A stretch of 12,552 nucleotides of DNA from Actinomycetota bacterium (GCA_016781225.1 JADDQT010000032.1:1-12552), one strand, 5' to 3'. Counted from the first letter of the stretch, positions 1-6,924 are shown. The notes: generated by a model not told the origin, from the letters alone. Made by a program: numbers and translations.

Positions 1-1679
1 CCAGCTTCGTCGCCCCGGCTGCCCGCCGCTACCCAGCCGCCGGCAGGGGTCCGGCTGAGTTGCAACTCCTCGGCGGTGATGGCCTCCAACGAGCGACTAC
101 GGGTCTCGACTCCAACCATGGCCATGGCGAGAGCTCCGAGGACCAAGGGAATGGCGCCGATCAACGCCGTCGTGGCAATGGAGGGCGGTGTCGCACCTGC
201 CACCACCAGGGCGATGATGGCCACCCCACCGAGCTTGCTGGCGCCGGCGGCCAGGCCCGTGCCTCGGGAGCGGATCCGGGTGGGAAAGGTCTCCGACGCG
301 TAGGCCACCAGCACGGCCAGGATGGAGCTGATGCCGGTGATGGGAAGGATCAGCAGGAGGTCGAGCTGCGCCCGGTTGTCGACAACACGATCGCCGAGCA
401 TCACGAAGCCCGCCAGGGAGGCGGCAGTGACGAGTCCGAGGAGGATCATGGTCCTCTTGCTGCTCCAGAACCCGTAGAGCCAGGCGATGACAAACGTCGC
501 CGGAAAGCCCAGCAGCGCCGAGTCCCGCAGCACGGTGGCAGAGGTGACCTCGTCCAGACCCAACCGCTGGAGGTTCGAGGGTATCCACAACTGGAAGCCG
601 AACGTGACCAGGCCCACGCCGAGCCCGAACAGCGCGACCACCCCGGAGAGTCCCACGAAGGGGCCGCCGACGAGCTGAGCCCATCCGCTGCTCACGCCTT
701 GCTCCACCTCTAGCTCCGAGCTCTGGTCTTCGACGATGGTGGCGTTGTACCGGGCCATGACCACCCTGGCCTCGGTGTCGCGGCCGTTCTGGAGCAGAAA
801 CCGCGGTGACTCGGGGATCCATCGGTTGAGGAGGAGCAGGAGGACTCCCGTGGGCAGCCCGAGAAGCCAGAGAATCCTCCAGCCGTACGTGGGCGTGAGC
901 TCGGCCGAGAGCCAGCTGGTGACGATGTAGGCGCCGGCCACGTCGCCGCCTATCAACACCATCAACCAGCCCCGGTGGCGAGCGGGGATGGTCTCGGCCA
1001 GCAGGGCGAAGGTGATGGGCAGCATGCCGCCCACGCCCAGGCCCATGACGAAGCACATCACGAAGTTCCATCTGTAATCGGGCATGGAGCCGCAGATCGA
1101 GGTGGCGATGAAGAGCACGCCGGCCAAGAGGATCGAGGCTCGGCGACCGATCCGGTCGCCCAGCCAGCCCCAGATGAACGAGCCGATCACCGTTCCGGTG
1201 ATCCCTGCCAGGGGTAAGAAGGCGACCGGGACGCTGCCGCTTGGGTTGAGCGCCGACTTGAGCCCGTACTCCTTGCCCATGCCCGGCACCACAAAGCTGA
1301 GGGTCACCGGCTTCATGACGTCGATGGTCACCGCCGCCGCCATGACTAGAAGCAGGCCGATGTGAGCAGGCGAGAGCTTGGCGTCGTCCAGGGCCCGCAC
1401 CCGCAACGGAGACGCCGGTCGCACAACGCCCGGCAACGAGGGGAAGACGCCGTAGAAGGTGGCCGCGAGGCCCGCGAGGATCAGCGCCATGGCGGCCATC
1501 ATGGGGCCGTCGACGGCCACGCCGGCCAGCTTGTAGCCCATGTCCCGGGAGCCCAGGTACATGGGCAGGTGCAGGATGACCCCAGCGGTGACCGCGGCGG
1601 TGCCCAACCAAAAGGCCGCCGGATGATGGAAGGTGATTCCTCCGCCGGATCTTCCGATCAGCCGGCGGATGGGATGCAT
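1..1679 (-). CDS. MFS permease, sugar-porter-like, with N-terminal membrane extension (partial, C-terminal end off the window)
   Basis: Likely a proton-coupled or facilitated importer of a sugar or organic acid in the cytoplasmic membrane; the substrate cannot be told. The frame is open from ATG at 1679 to base 1 (about 559 codons) with no stop, so the C-terminus lies outside. Loop motif A of the superfamily (GWLGDRIGRR) is at residues 171-180, and PESPRFL at 289-295 matches the sugar-porter signature after TM6. A late FPTRIRSRG and a terminal ETRSRSLE resemble the end of sugar porters, so few residues are missing. The start is supported by a strong ribosome binding site (GGGAGGAGAGG at 1689-1699, 9 bases away). 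Oddity: motif A usually falls near residue 70-90, but here about 100 residues precede the canonical TM1 (near residue 108) and hold two hydrophobic segments (about 21-42 and 60-80). It is divergent from the PHP gene. The MFS assignment is firm, the substrate unknown. Confidence 0.9.
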   Translation of the reverse strand, partial: MHPIRRLIGRSGGGITFHHPAAFWLGTAAVTAGVILHLPMYLGSRDMGYKLAGVAVDGPMMAAMALILAGLAATFYGVFPSLPGVVRPASPLRVRALDDAKLSPAHIGLLLVMAAAVTIDVMKPVTLSFVVPGMGKEYGLKSALNPSGSVPVAFLPLAGITGTVIGSFIWGWLGDRIGRRASILLAGVLFIATSICGSMPDYRWNFVMCFVMGLGVGGMLPITFALLAETIPARHRGWLMVLIGGDVAGAYIVTSWLSAELTPTYGWRILWLLGLPTGVLLLLLNRWIPESPRFLLQNGRDTEARVVMARYNATIVEDQSSELEVEQGVSSGWAQLVGGPFVGLSGVVALFGLGVGLVTFGFQLWIPSNLQRLGLDEVTSATVLRDSALLGFPATFVIAWLYGFWSSKRTMILLGLVTAASLAGFVMLGDRVVDNRAQLDLLLILPITGISSILAVLVAYASETFPTRIRSRGTGLAAGASKLGGVAIIALVVAGATPPSIATTALIGAIPLVLGALAMAMVGVETRSRSLEAITAEELQLSRTPAGGWVAAGSRGDEA

Positions 1680-1688
1680 CACGTTTGG

Positions 1689-1699
1689 CCTCTCCTCCC
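1689..1699 (-). promoter_or_regulatory. Strong ribosome binding site of the MFS gene
   Basis: The minus strand reads GGGAGGAGAGG, 9 bases before the ATG at 1679. It is one of the few clear Shine-Dalgarno sequences in the window and decides the start of the permease, including its unusual N-terminal extension. Confidence 0.7.
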
Positions 1700-1772
1700 A
1701 AGAGTCCCCGCCAGGAGGCCTCACGCCGGGCTCATCGCCGTGCAACCGTCGGCCTGGCGAAGTACGGGTATA

Positions 1773-1818
1773 TGTGGCGGCACAATAGCCGAGCCATTCT
1801 TCGTTCAGACCGCCACAG
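1773..1818. repeat. Inverted repeat in the MFS/PHP divergent intergenic region
   Basis: TGTGGCGG at 1773-1780 is the exact reverse complement of CCGCCACA at 1811-1818, with 30 bases between the arms. It sits in the 243-base gap between two divergent starts, the largest gap in the window, which holds no gene I can support. It could be two half-operators for a looping or tandem regulator, or chance in GC-rich DNA. Confidence 0.35.
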
Positions 1819-1922
1819 GTCCTCGCGCCGCACACCGGGGATCTGGGAAGTCGCTGTCGCCGCTCATCACCGTGTCATAACCGTCAGCCCACGGCCGGCA
1901 GGGCTCCTACCATGGGCGTCTG

Positions 1923-2792
1923 GTGCTCGACTACCACCTGCACCTCTGGCCTCACGGCCATCCTGCGACGACGGTCACCGTCGAGCACCTGGCGTCGTAC
2001 TGCGAGGAGGCTGCGTCGCTGGACATCACCGAGATCGCCGTTACCGAGCACCTCTTTCGCTTCGCCCAAGCAGACGCCGTCCTCGCCGGGTTCTGGGACG
2101 ACGACGTCAACGCCGGCCTGCGCTCCGCCATGGCCGCCTATTGGGAGCAGCACGCGCGCGCCGACCTGGACGCCTACGTGGACACGGTGCAGGCGGCCAA
2201 GGCCGCAGGGCTGAACCTGGTGCTGGGCCTCGAGGTCGATCACTACTCGGGGCGCATGGACAAGGTGGCCGCCCTGCTGGAGGGGTACCCGTTCGACCTC
2301 CTGCTGGGTTCCGTGCACTGGCTCGGGGCATGGGGTTTCGACAACTACGAGGACCCCGTCATGAGCGCGGAGTGGGATGCTCGAGGCGTGGAGGACGTGT
2401 GGGACCGCTACGTCGACGCCCTGGAGGAGCTGGCCGATTCCGGGGTCTGCGACGTCCTGGCCCATCCGGACCTGGCCAAGGTGACGGCCCGTAGACCTGC
2501 CGTGCTCGACGAGTACCACGACCGTATCGCCCAGGCCATCGCCGTCAACGGGCTGGCCGCCGAGGTGTCTTCAGCAGGTTGGCGCAAGCCGGTGGCCGAG
2601 GCCTACCCCGCCCCCGCCCTGCTGGAACGCCTGGCCGCCGCCGGCGTACCTGTGACCACGGCCTCCGACGCCCACCACCTGGCCGAGGTGGGGGCAGGCG
2701 TTGAGGATCTGCGTCCTCTGCTGGTCGCCGCCGGCTACCAGTCCATCACCGCCTACCGGGACCGCCGACCGGTCCCCGTGGCGCTGTACTAG
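1923..2792 (+). CDS. PHP-domain phosphoesterase, histidinol-phosphatase (HisK/HisJ) type
   Basis: Metal-dependent phosphoesterase of the PHP family, 289 residues, cytoplasmic. The family member HisJ/HisK hydrolyses L-histidinol phosphate to histidinol in histidine synthesis. The full PHP metal-ligand set is visible: H5 and H7 (DYHLH), E42-H43 (TEH), E104 (GLEVDH), H132 (GSVHW), H181 (AHPD), and D249 with H251 (SDAH). Length and motif order fit the family (usually 260-290 residues). The GTG start at 1923 is chosen because the metal motif begins at residue 3 and no upstream in-frame start fits; the ATG at 1912 is in another frame. There is no clear ribosome binding site, but a TACCAT box at 1908-1913 would give an almost leaderless mRNA. 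No his genes are nearby and it is followed at 22 bases by a sensor kinase, so the physiological substrate is open. Confidence 0.88.
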   Translation: MLDYHLHLWPHGHPATTVTVEHLASYCEEAASLDITEIAVTEHLFRFAQADAVLAGFWDDDVNAGLRSAMAAYWEQHARADLDAYVDTVQAAKAAGLNLVLGLEVDHYSGRMDKVAALLEGYPFDLLLGSVHWLGAWGFDNYEDPVMSAEWDARGVEDVWDRYVDALEELADSGVCDVLAHPDLAKVTARRPAVLDEYHDRIAQAIAVNGLAAEVSSAGWRKPVAEAYPAPALLERLAAAGVPVTTASDAHHLAEVGAGVEDLRPLLVAAGYQSITAYRDRRPVPVALY

Positions 2793-2814
2793 TGCCCGCT
2801 GTCGGGTTGCGCCG

Positions 2815-4275
2815 GTGAGCCTCGCGCAGGAACCCGCCCTCGGCCCCGACGAGGGCCAGGCCCACCTCCAGCGGCTCACGGCATCCTGGAACATCCTGGC
2901 CGACCTCTGCTTCGCCGACCTTCTTCTCCTGGTTCCGGTTGCCGGCACAGGGCCTCGCGACGGTGCGGACCGGTTCGTGGTCTATGGGCAGATGCGCCCC
3001 ACCACCATTCAGACCATTCACAACGAGGACCTCGTGGGCCGGGTCATCGACCAGCAGGAGCTCCCACTCGTGGCCCGTGCCTGGCGCCTGGGGCAGATCG
3101 TGGAGGGAGAGATCAGCATCGCCGGCCCGGGGGAGCAGCGCCGAGTGCAGTGCATCCCGGTGCGGTGGAAGGACGAGCTGGTGGCGGTGCTGACCCGGGA
3201 GGCACCCTTGGCCGTGGGTGGGCGGCGCCACGGCCAGCTCGAGCGGATCTACGTGGAGATCTTCGACCGCCTGGCCCGCATGATCTCGAGCGGCGAGTTC
3301 CCGTTCGCCATCGAGGACGCCCCTACCGCCGAATCACCCCGTGTCGGGGACGGCGTCGTGATCCTCGACGCCACTGGCCGCGTGGAGTACGCCTCCCCCA
3401 ATGCCGTCAACGCCCTTCACCGCATGGGCATCTACACGAGCCTCTACGGCGCGCGTCTCGACGAGATCGGCGTGGAGGAGACGGCCATCCAGAAGAGCTT
3501 CCACGAAGGTGTCCCGGTGACCGAGGAGATCGAGCGACATCCAGCGGTGATCGTCCTGCTGCGGTGCATACCCCTGCTGGAGGCCGGCGAGGTCACGGGC
3601 GCGCTGGTGCTGTCGCGGGACATCACCGACCTGCGCCGGAGGGACCGTCTGCTCCTCTCGAAGGATGCAACCATCCGGGAGGTCCACCACCGGGTCAAGA
3701 ACAACCTGCAGACCATCTCGTCGCTCCTGCGCCTCCAGGGCAGGCGGCTGCCGCCAGGCGAGGGGAGGGTGGCGCTCTGGGAGGCTGAGCGGCGGATCCG
3801 CTCCATCGCCCTGGTGCACGAGATCCTCTCCCGCGACCCGGCCGAGCAGGCGGCGTTCAACGACATCGTCGAGCCGCTCGTGCGCATGGCCAAGGAAGGG
3901 GTGCTGTCACCCGACCACCCGGTGAGGTTCTCGGTGGAGGGCGACGCCGGGGAGGTGCCGGCCGAGCTGGCCACGCCGCTCGCGGTGGTGATAACCGAGC
4001 TGCTCCAGAATGCGGTGGAGCACGCCTTTCCCGAGACCATGCCGGCCGCCCACGAGCGCCGGGTGCGCATCGTGCTGCGCAACGACGGGATCGTGGTGGC
4101 GGTCAAGGTCCACGACAACGGCCGCGGGCTGCCGCTGGGATTCAGCATCGAGACCAGCGAGGGCTTGGGGTTGTCCATCGTCCGCGACCTGGTGATGGGC
4201 CAGCTCGGGGGCACGATCGAGATGCACCAGGACAGTGGTACTCGAGTCGAGCTGCGGGTGCCGCTGCTGCGCTAG
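2815..4275 (+). CDS. pdtaS: PdtaS-like cytoplasmic sensor histidine kinase (GAF-PAS-HisKA_2-HATPase)
   Basis: Autophosphorylating sensor kinase of the HisKA_2 subfamily, 486 residues with no membrane segment, so it senses a cytoplasmic signal. The N-terminal GAF-like region covers about 20-165. A PAS domain spans about 180-271 (VVILDATGRVEYASPNA onward, ending RDITDLRRRD). The H-box EVHHRVKNNLQ carries H291/H292, of which H292 aligns with the universally conserved histidine. The ATPase has an N box with N399 (TELLQNAVEH), DNGRG at 434-438 and GLGLSIV from 450. It closely resembles M. tuberculosis PdtaS (Rv3220c), whose partner PdtaR is an ANTAR RNA-binding antiterminator; no response regulator is in this window. 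The GTG at 2815 is chosen because an ATG at 2701 would overlap the PHP gene by 92 bases and add an unrelated N-terminus. It is tail to tail with the WhiB gene. Confidence 0.9.
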   Translation: MSLAQEPALGPDEGQAHLQRLTASWNILADLCFADLLLLVPVAGTGPRDGADRFVVYGQMRPTTIQTIHNEDLVGRVIDQQELPLVARAWRLGQIVEGEISIAGPGEQRRVQCIPVRWKDELVAVLTREAPLAVGGRRHGQLERIYVEIFDRLARMISSGEFPFAIEDAPTAESPRVGDGVVILDATGRVEYASPNAVNALHRMGIYTSLYGARLDEIGVEETAIQKSFHEGVPVTEEIERHPAVIVLLRCIPLLEAGEVTGALVLSRDITDLRRRDRLLLSKDATIREVHHRVKNNLQTISSLLRLQGRRLPPGEGRVALWEAERRIRSIALVHEILSRDPAEQAAFNDIVEPLVRMAKEGVLSPDHPVRFSVEGDAGEVPAELATPLAVVITELLQNAVEHAFPETMPAAHERRVRIVLRNDGIVVAVKVHDNGRGLPLGFSIETSEGLGLSIVRDLVMGQLGGTIEMHQDSGTRVELRVPLLR

Positions 4276-4308
4276 TGCTGCTGCCCTAGTGCGCGGGCGA
4301 GATCGGCC

Positions 4309-4599
4309 TCAGCATGCTTGGCGCCTGCGGGAGAGCCAGGCCTTGCGGAGCTTGCGGCGCTCCTCCTCTGAGCTGCCACCCCACACGCCGGCCTCCTGGT
4401 TGGTGGCCAGGGCGAACTCCAGGCAGGCGGGCTGGGCTTCACACTGACGGCACACGGCCTTGGCCGACTCGATCTGCTCCACGGCCGGACCGGTGTTTCC
4501 GACCGGGAAGAAGAGGTCGGGGTCGACGTGACGGCATGCGGCCACGCCGCGCCAGTCCTCCTTGTCCCAATCGATGGACCGGTTCCAGATGAGCGCCAC
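4309..4599 (-). CDS. whiB1: WhiB-family Fe-S transcription regulator, WhiB1-like
   Basis: Small actinobacterial regulator, 96 residues, that binds a [4Fe-4S] cluster, reacts with oxygen or nitric oxide and, for WhiB1, binds the primary sigma factor. The four cluster cysteines are C22, C50, C53 and C59 (spacing 27-2-5), followed by the beta-turn GVWGG at 71-75 and a basic tail (ERRKLRKAWLSRRR) for DNA contact. FFPVGNTGPA at 30-39 is especially like WhiB1. The GTG start has a binding site GAGAGG at 4606-4611, 6 bases away. Its end is 33 bases from the end of the convergent PdtaS-like gene, the order I recall for Rv3219/Rv3220c. A CRP-type palindrome upstream suggests cAMP control, as is known for mycobacterial whiB1. 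The WhiB family is certain; the WhiB1 subclass is likely. Confidence 0.93.
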   Translation of the reverse strand: MALIWNRSIDWDKEDWRGVAACRHVDPDLFFPVGNTGPAVEQIESAKAVCRQCEAQPACLEFALATNQEAGVWGGSSEEERRKLRKAWLSRRRQAC

Positions 4600-4634
4600 T
4601 TCACACCTCTCTGACTGGCTCTCCGGCTCGATAT

Positions 4635-4650
4635 TGTGATTACGTTCACA
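4635..4650. promoter_or_regulatory. CRP/FNR-type operator, perfect palindrome, upstream of whiB1-like gene
   Basis: TGTGATTACGTTCACA is an exact 16-base palindrome matching TGTGA-N6-TCACA, the consensus shared by E. coli CRP and mycobacterial Cmr/CRP (Rv3676). It lies 35 bases upstream of the WhiB GTG in the only clearly AT-rich stretch of the area. On the minus strand a -10-like CACAAT (4633-4638) or CAATAT (4631-4636) overlaps its promoter-proximal edge, with TTCAGT at 4656-4661 as a possible -35 at 17-base spacing. If that promoter is right, the site covers the spacer and would repress. If the true promoter starts closer to the gene, it could activate. No crp gene is in the window. Confidence 0.7.
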
Positions 4651-4704
4651 ACCAAACTGAACGACAGCTTACCAACGCTCCCCCGGGCGGGCAAGGAAGG
4701 AGGG

Positions 4705-4727
4705 CGTCGTCGAATCAGGGGACGACG
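4705..4727 (-). terminator. Weak hairpin spanning the lipid-kinase stop codon
   Basis: CGTCGTC at 4705-4711 pairs with GACGACG at 4721-4727 around a 9-base loop containing the stop codon of the lipid-kinase gene. On the minus strand it is followed by a C/T-rich run rather than a U tract, so it is at best a weak or Rho-assisted terminator separating the sigma-factor operon from the WhiB gene. Confidence 0.3.
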
Positions 4728-5626
4728 ACCTCGAGGCAATCGGCTTCGCGGCTCACTTCCACGGCGTCGGCCCGGCCGAGGTACTCGCCGTCGACCTGAT
4801 AAGGGATCGGGTCCTCACCCGTGATCGTCACCGTCTCGACGTCGGTGAGCACGGTGACACCCGGCTGGCGGCCGAGGTCGTGGCCGTCCCCGAGCACCGA
4901 GCGCATGGTCTTGGCGAGCGTCGCCAACCGGACGTCCCGGAGCACGGCCACGGCCAGGCCGGTGTCGAAGCCGGTCCCCGGGGCCACGTTGAGGGGCCTC
5001 GGCCCGAGGTAGGTGTACGGGTTGGTGTTGAGGCACAGAACGAAGGACCCCGGATGAGGGTTTTCATCACCGGCGACCTTCACCGTGAGGTGGGGCATGG
5101 TCGGGTCCTTCTGGGACAGCCATGTGACCACCGAGGAGTACACGAAGGCCGCCTGGCCGAACCTGCTCTTGAGCGAGCCGCCCTCCACGTGTGCCACGAC
5201 CTCTGCGTCGAAGCCCACCCCGAGGTTGAACAGGTAGCGCCGCCCGTTGGCCTTGCCCAGCCCCATCCGCCGGCGAGACCCGACGTCCAGAGCGGCCGCC
5301 AGCTCTCGAGCTGCGGTCACCACGTCGTTGGTGTGACCCAGGGTGCGGGCGAAGACGCTCGTGGATCCGCCCGGCAGCGCAGCCAGCGCGGTGGCCGAGC
5401 AGGCCAGGCCGTTGGCCGCCTCGTTGATGGTCCCGTCTCCGCCGAGCACGGCCACCACCTCCACTCCCTCGGCCGCTGCCCGGCGGGCAAGCTCGGTGGC
5501 GTGGTCCCGCCCCTTGGTCACCACCACGGAGAGGTCGTGGCCGGCAGAGAGGATGTCCTCCACCGCCACCCTTCGACGGGCCGTCACCGACGAGGCCGCC
5601 GGGTTCACCACCAGCAGAACCTTCAC
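4715..5626 (-). CDS. Diacylglycerol/sphingosine-kinase-family lipid kinase (DagK/YegS/BmrU type)
   Basis: ATP-dependent lipid kinase of the DAGK catalytic family, 303 residues, expected to phosphorylate diacylglycerol or a related lipid at the inner face of the membrane. The glycine-rich nucleotide motif GGDGTINEA is at 62-70 with catalytic-type D64. A second loop PGGSTSVFARTLG at about 85-97 and the C-terminal VDGE with a following beta-sandwich are typical, and the length is normal (290-310). The GTG start at 5626 overlaps the sigma-factor stop by four bases (GTGA), so translation is probably coupled. It is the third gene of an anti-sigma / sigma / lipid-kinase operon and lies upstream of the WhiB gene in the same orientation. 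As I recall, a kinase of this family (Rv3218) also precedes whiB1 in M. tuberculosis. The exact lipid substrate is unknown. Confidence 0.9.
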   Translation of the reverse strand: MKVLLVVNPAASSVTARRRVAVEDILSAGHDLSVVVTKGRDHATELARRAAAEGVEVVAVLGGDGTINEAANGLACSATALAALPGGSTSVFARTLGHTNDVVTAARELAAALDVGSRRRMGLGKANGRRYLFNLGVGFDAEVVAHVEGGSLKSRFGQAAFVYSSVVTWLSQKDPTMPHLTVKVAGDENPHPGSFVLCLNTNPYTYLGPRPLNVAPGTGFDTGLAVAVLRDVRLATLAKTMRSVLGDGHDLGRQPGVTVLTDVETVTITGEDPIPYQVDGEYLGRADAVEVSREADCLEVVVP

Positions 5627-6381
5627 GACTCGCTCGCTGCGGCTCGGAGCTGGTCCAAGCTTCGAGCCAGGAGCCGGGAGACGTGCATCTGGCTGATTCC
5701 CATCTGGCCGGCTATCTCGGACTGGGTCATGCCCACGAAGAAGCGAAGGTGGAGGATCGTCTGGTCCCTGGGCGGGAGCCGCTCGATCAGGGGAGAGAGT
5801 GCGGCGCGGTGCTCGGCCTCGAGGAGCCGTGGGTCATCCCCGCCCAGATGCGAGGAAAGCGTGTCACCGTCGTCGTCCTCTCCCGCTCCGCTCGGAGCGT
5901 CGAGCGACGAGAAACGGTAGGCCTGCCCCGCTTCCAGCGCCTCGAGGACCTCCTCCTCGGACACCTGCGCGTCGGCAGCCAGCTCCGGGATGGTGGGGGA
6001 GCGGCCCAGGTCCTGGCTCAGGGAGCTCACGACCTTGCCCAGCCGCAGGTAGAGCTCCTGCATGCGCCGGGGTGCCCGTACGGCCCAGCCCTTGTCCCGG
6101 AAGTGGCGCTTGAGCTCGCCCACGATCGTGTGGGTGGCATAGGTGGAGAACTCGACGCCCCGGGTGGGCTCGAAGCGGTCGACGGCCTTGAGGAGCCCGA
6201 GCGATGCCACCTGGACCAGATCCTCGAGGGGCTCGCCACGATTGCTGAAGCGGCGGGCAAGGTACTCCGCCAGCCCCAGATGCCCTTCCACCAGCTGGGA
6301 CCGCACGGCAGGATCCCGGTCGTCGGCGAACTGGTCGAACTTGCGGCGCAGCTCCTCACGCTGGTCGGGCTCGAAGCTCAT
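5623..6381 (-). CDS. sigF: SigF/SigB-class alternative RNA polymerase sigma factor
   Basis: Group 3 sigma factor, 252 residues, directing RNA polymerase to stress-type promoters. Region 2 is at about 35-105 (EDLVQVASLGLLKAVDRF for core binding; STYATHTIVGELKRHFRDKGW for -10 recognition). Region 3 covers about 107-160 (LGRSPTIPELA). Region 4 at about 195-246 includes a helix-turn-helix (MTQSEIAGQMGISQMHVSRLL) for the -35 box. An acidic insert GEDDDGD at 167-173 links regions 3 and 4. The ATG overlaps the stop of the upstream anti-sigma gene by four bases (ATGA), and its own stop overlaps the lipid-kinase start (GTGA). The SigF/SigB/WhiG branch is clear; the symbol follows the UsfX-SigF arrangement. 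I found no convincing GNNT...GGGTAT-type promoter in the window, so self-regulation is not visible. Confidence 0.92.
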   Translation of the reverse strand: MSFEPDQREELRRKFDQFADDRDPAVRSQLVEGHLGLAEYLARRFSNRGEPLEDLVQVASLGLLKAVDRFEPTRGVEFSTYATHTIVGELKRHFRDKGWAVRAPRRMQELYLRLGKVVSSLSQDLGRSPTIPELAADAQVSEEEVLEALEAGQAYRFSSLDAPSGAGEDDDGDTLSSHLGGDDPRLLEAEHRAALSPLIERLPPRDQTILHLRFFVGMTQSEIAGQMGISQMHVSRLLARSLDQLRAAASES

Positions 6382-6773
6382 GGCGAGCCGGACCTGCGCT
6401 TCACCAAGCGGAAGGAGGGGCTCCCCTGACCGTCGCCCCGGTGGACGGCGTGCTCGTCGACGAGAGCATCGAGCACGGCTCCGGACAGTTCGTTGAGCAG
6501 CGGCTCGGGACCCGGCGCAGCGAACGACGCCTTTCCGTGCACCTCGAGGGTGTCACCGTCGCCGCCGACCACGTAGCGCATGAGAACCCACCCCTCCTGG
6601 CGCTTGCCCCCGGTGACCGCGAAGCACAGCTCGTCGATCGCAAGGCGCAGGTCCTCGACCTCGTCATAGGTGAAGCCCAGGCGGCTGGCGACGCCCGAGG
6701 CGGTGACGCGCGCCAGCCGGAGCAGCTCCGGCGTGGCCGGCACCGTCAGGCGTACTTCCTCTTCCGCGGGCAC
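6378..6773 (-). CDS. Anti-sigma factor, UsfX/RsbW-like GHKL ATPase-fold protein
   Basis: Predicted partner that sequesters the downstream sigma factor; 131 residues, within the usual RsbW/UsfX size. LRLAIDELCFAV at 42-53 matches the N-box helix in position and resembles VADLRLAVDEVCTRLI of mycobacterial UsfX. E48 of the box is kept, but the magnesium-binding asparagine of kinases such as SpoIIAB (E+4) is alanine A52, and I see no clear DxGxG box. It may therefore bind the sigma factor without strong kinase activity. The GTG start at 6773 is preceded by GAGAGG/GAGGAG at 6777-6784. The stop overlaps the sigma start (ATGA), giving translational coupling and matched amounts. No RsbV-type anti-anti-sigma gene is in the window. 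Assignment rests on the fold motif plus context. Confidence 0.85.
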   Translation of the reverse strand: MPAEEEVRLTVPATPELLRLARVTASGVASRLGFTYDEVEDLRLAIDELCFAVTGGKRQEGWVLMRYVVGGDGDTLEVHGKASFAAPGPEPLLNELSGAVLDALVDEHAVHRGDGQGSPSFRLVKRRSGSP

Positions 6774-6924
6774 AGGCTCCTCTCCCTCGGGACTCAGGGG
6801 ACGCTAGCCCGTGAGCCGCCCGGACCGGCGGTGCGGCCGGCCTCAGGGCGGCGCTCAGAAGAGGCACCGGTGCAGCCCGTCTTCGGCTAGAGGATTGCCA
6901 CCCTCGTCCAGGGCGCTCGGGTGC
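6774..6924. other. Intergenic region upstream of the anti-sigma/sigma/lipid-kinase operon
   Basis: These 151 bases separate the SCO1664-family gene from the anti-sigma gene, both on the minus strand. I see no gene. A 10-base palindrome GCACCGGTGC lies at 6864-6873. The promoter of the sigma operon is expected here, but no confident -10/-35 pair or terminator was found. Confidence 0.4.

Noticed and set aside
97..1701. Long minus-strand reading frame starting at 1701
   Set aside because: It is the off-frame shadow of the MFS gene: its translation is rich in Arg, Gly, His and Pro without membrane segments, while the adjacent frame from 1679 gives clear MFS motifs.
1766..1771. GGGTAT, which looks like a SigF/SigB -10 box ahead of the PHP gene
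   Set aside because: No GNNT or GTTT element lies 14-16 bases upstream, and the leader would be about 145 bases; probably chance.
2701..2814. Upstream ATG extension of the PdtaS-like kinase
   Set aside because: It would overlap the PHP gene by 92 bases and adds low-complexity Arg/Pro/Ser sequence unlike PdtaS. GTG 2815 gives the expected N-terminus.
4880..5920. Long plus-strand reading frame opposite the lipid kinase and sigma genes
   Set aside because: Antisense shadow of two firmly identified genes, a common effect of high GC; its translation resembles no family.
6864..6873. GCACCGGTGC palindrome upstream of the anti-sigma gene as a possible operator
   Set aside because: A 10-base GC-rich palindrome is expected by chance at this composition, and nothing else supports an operator.
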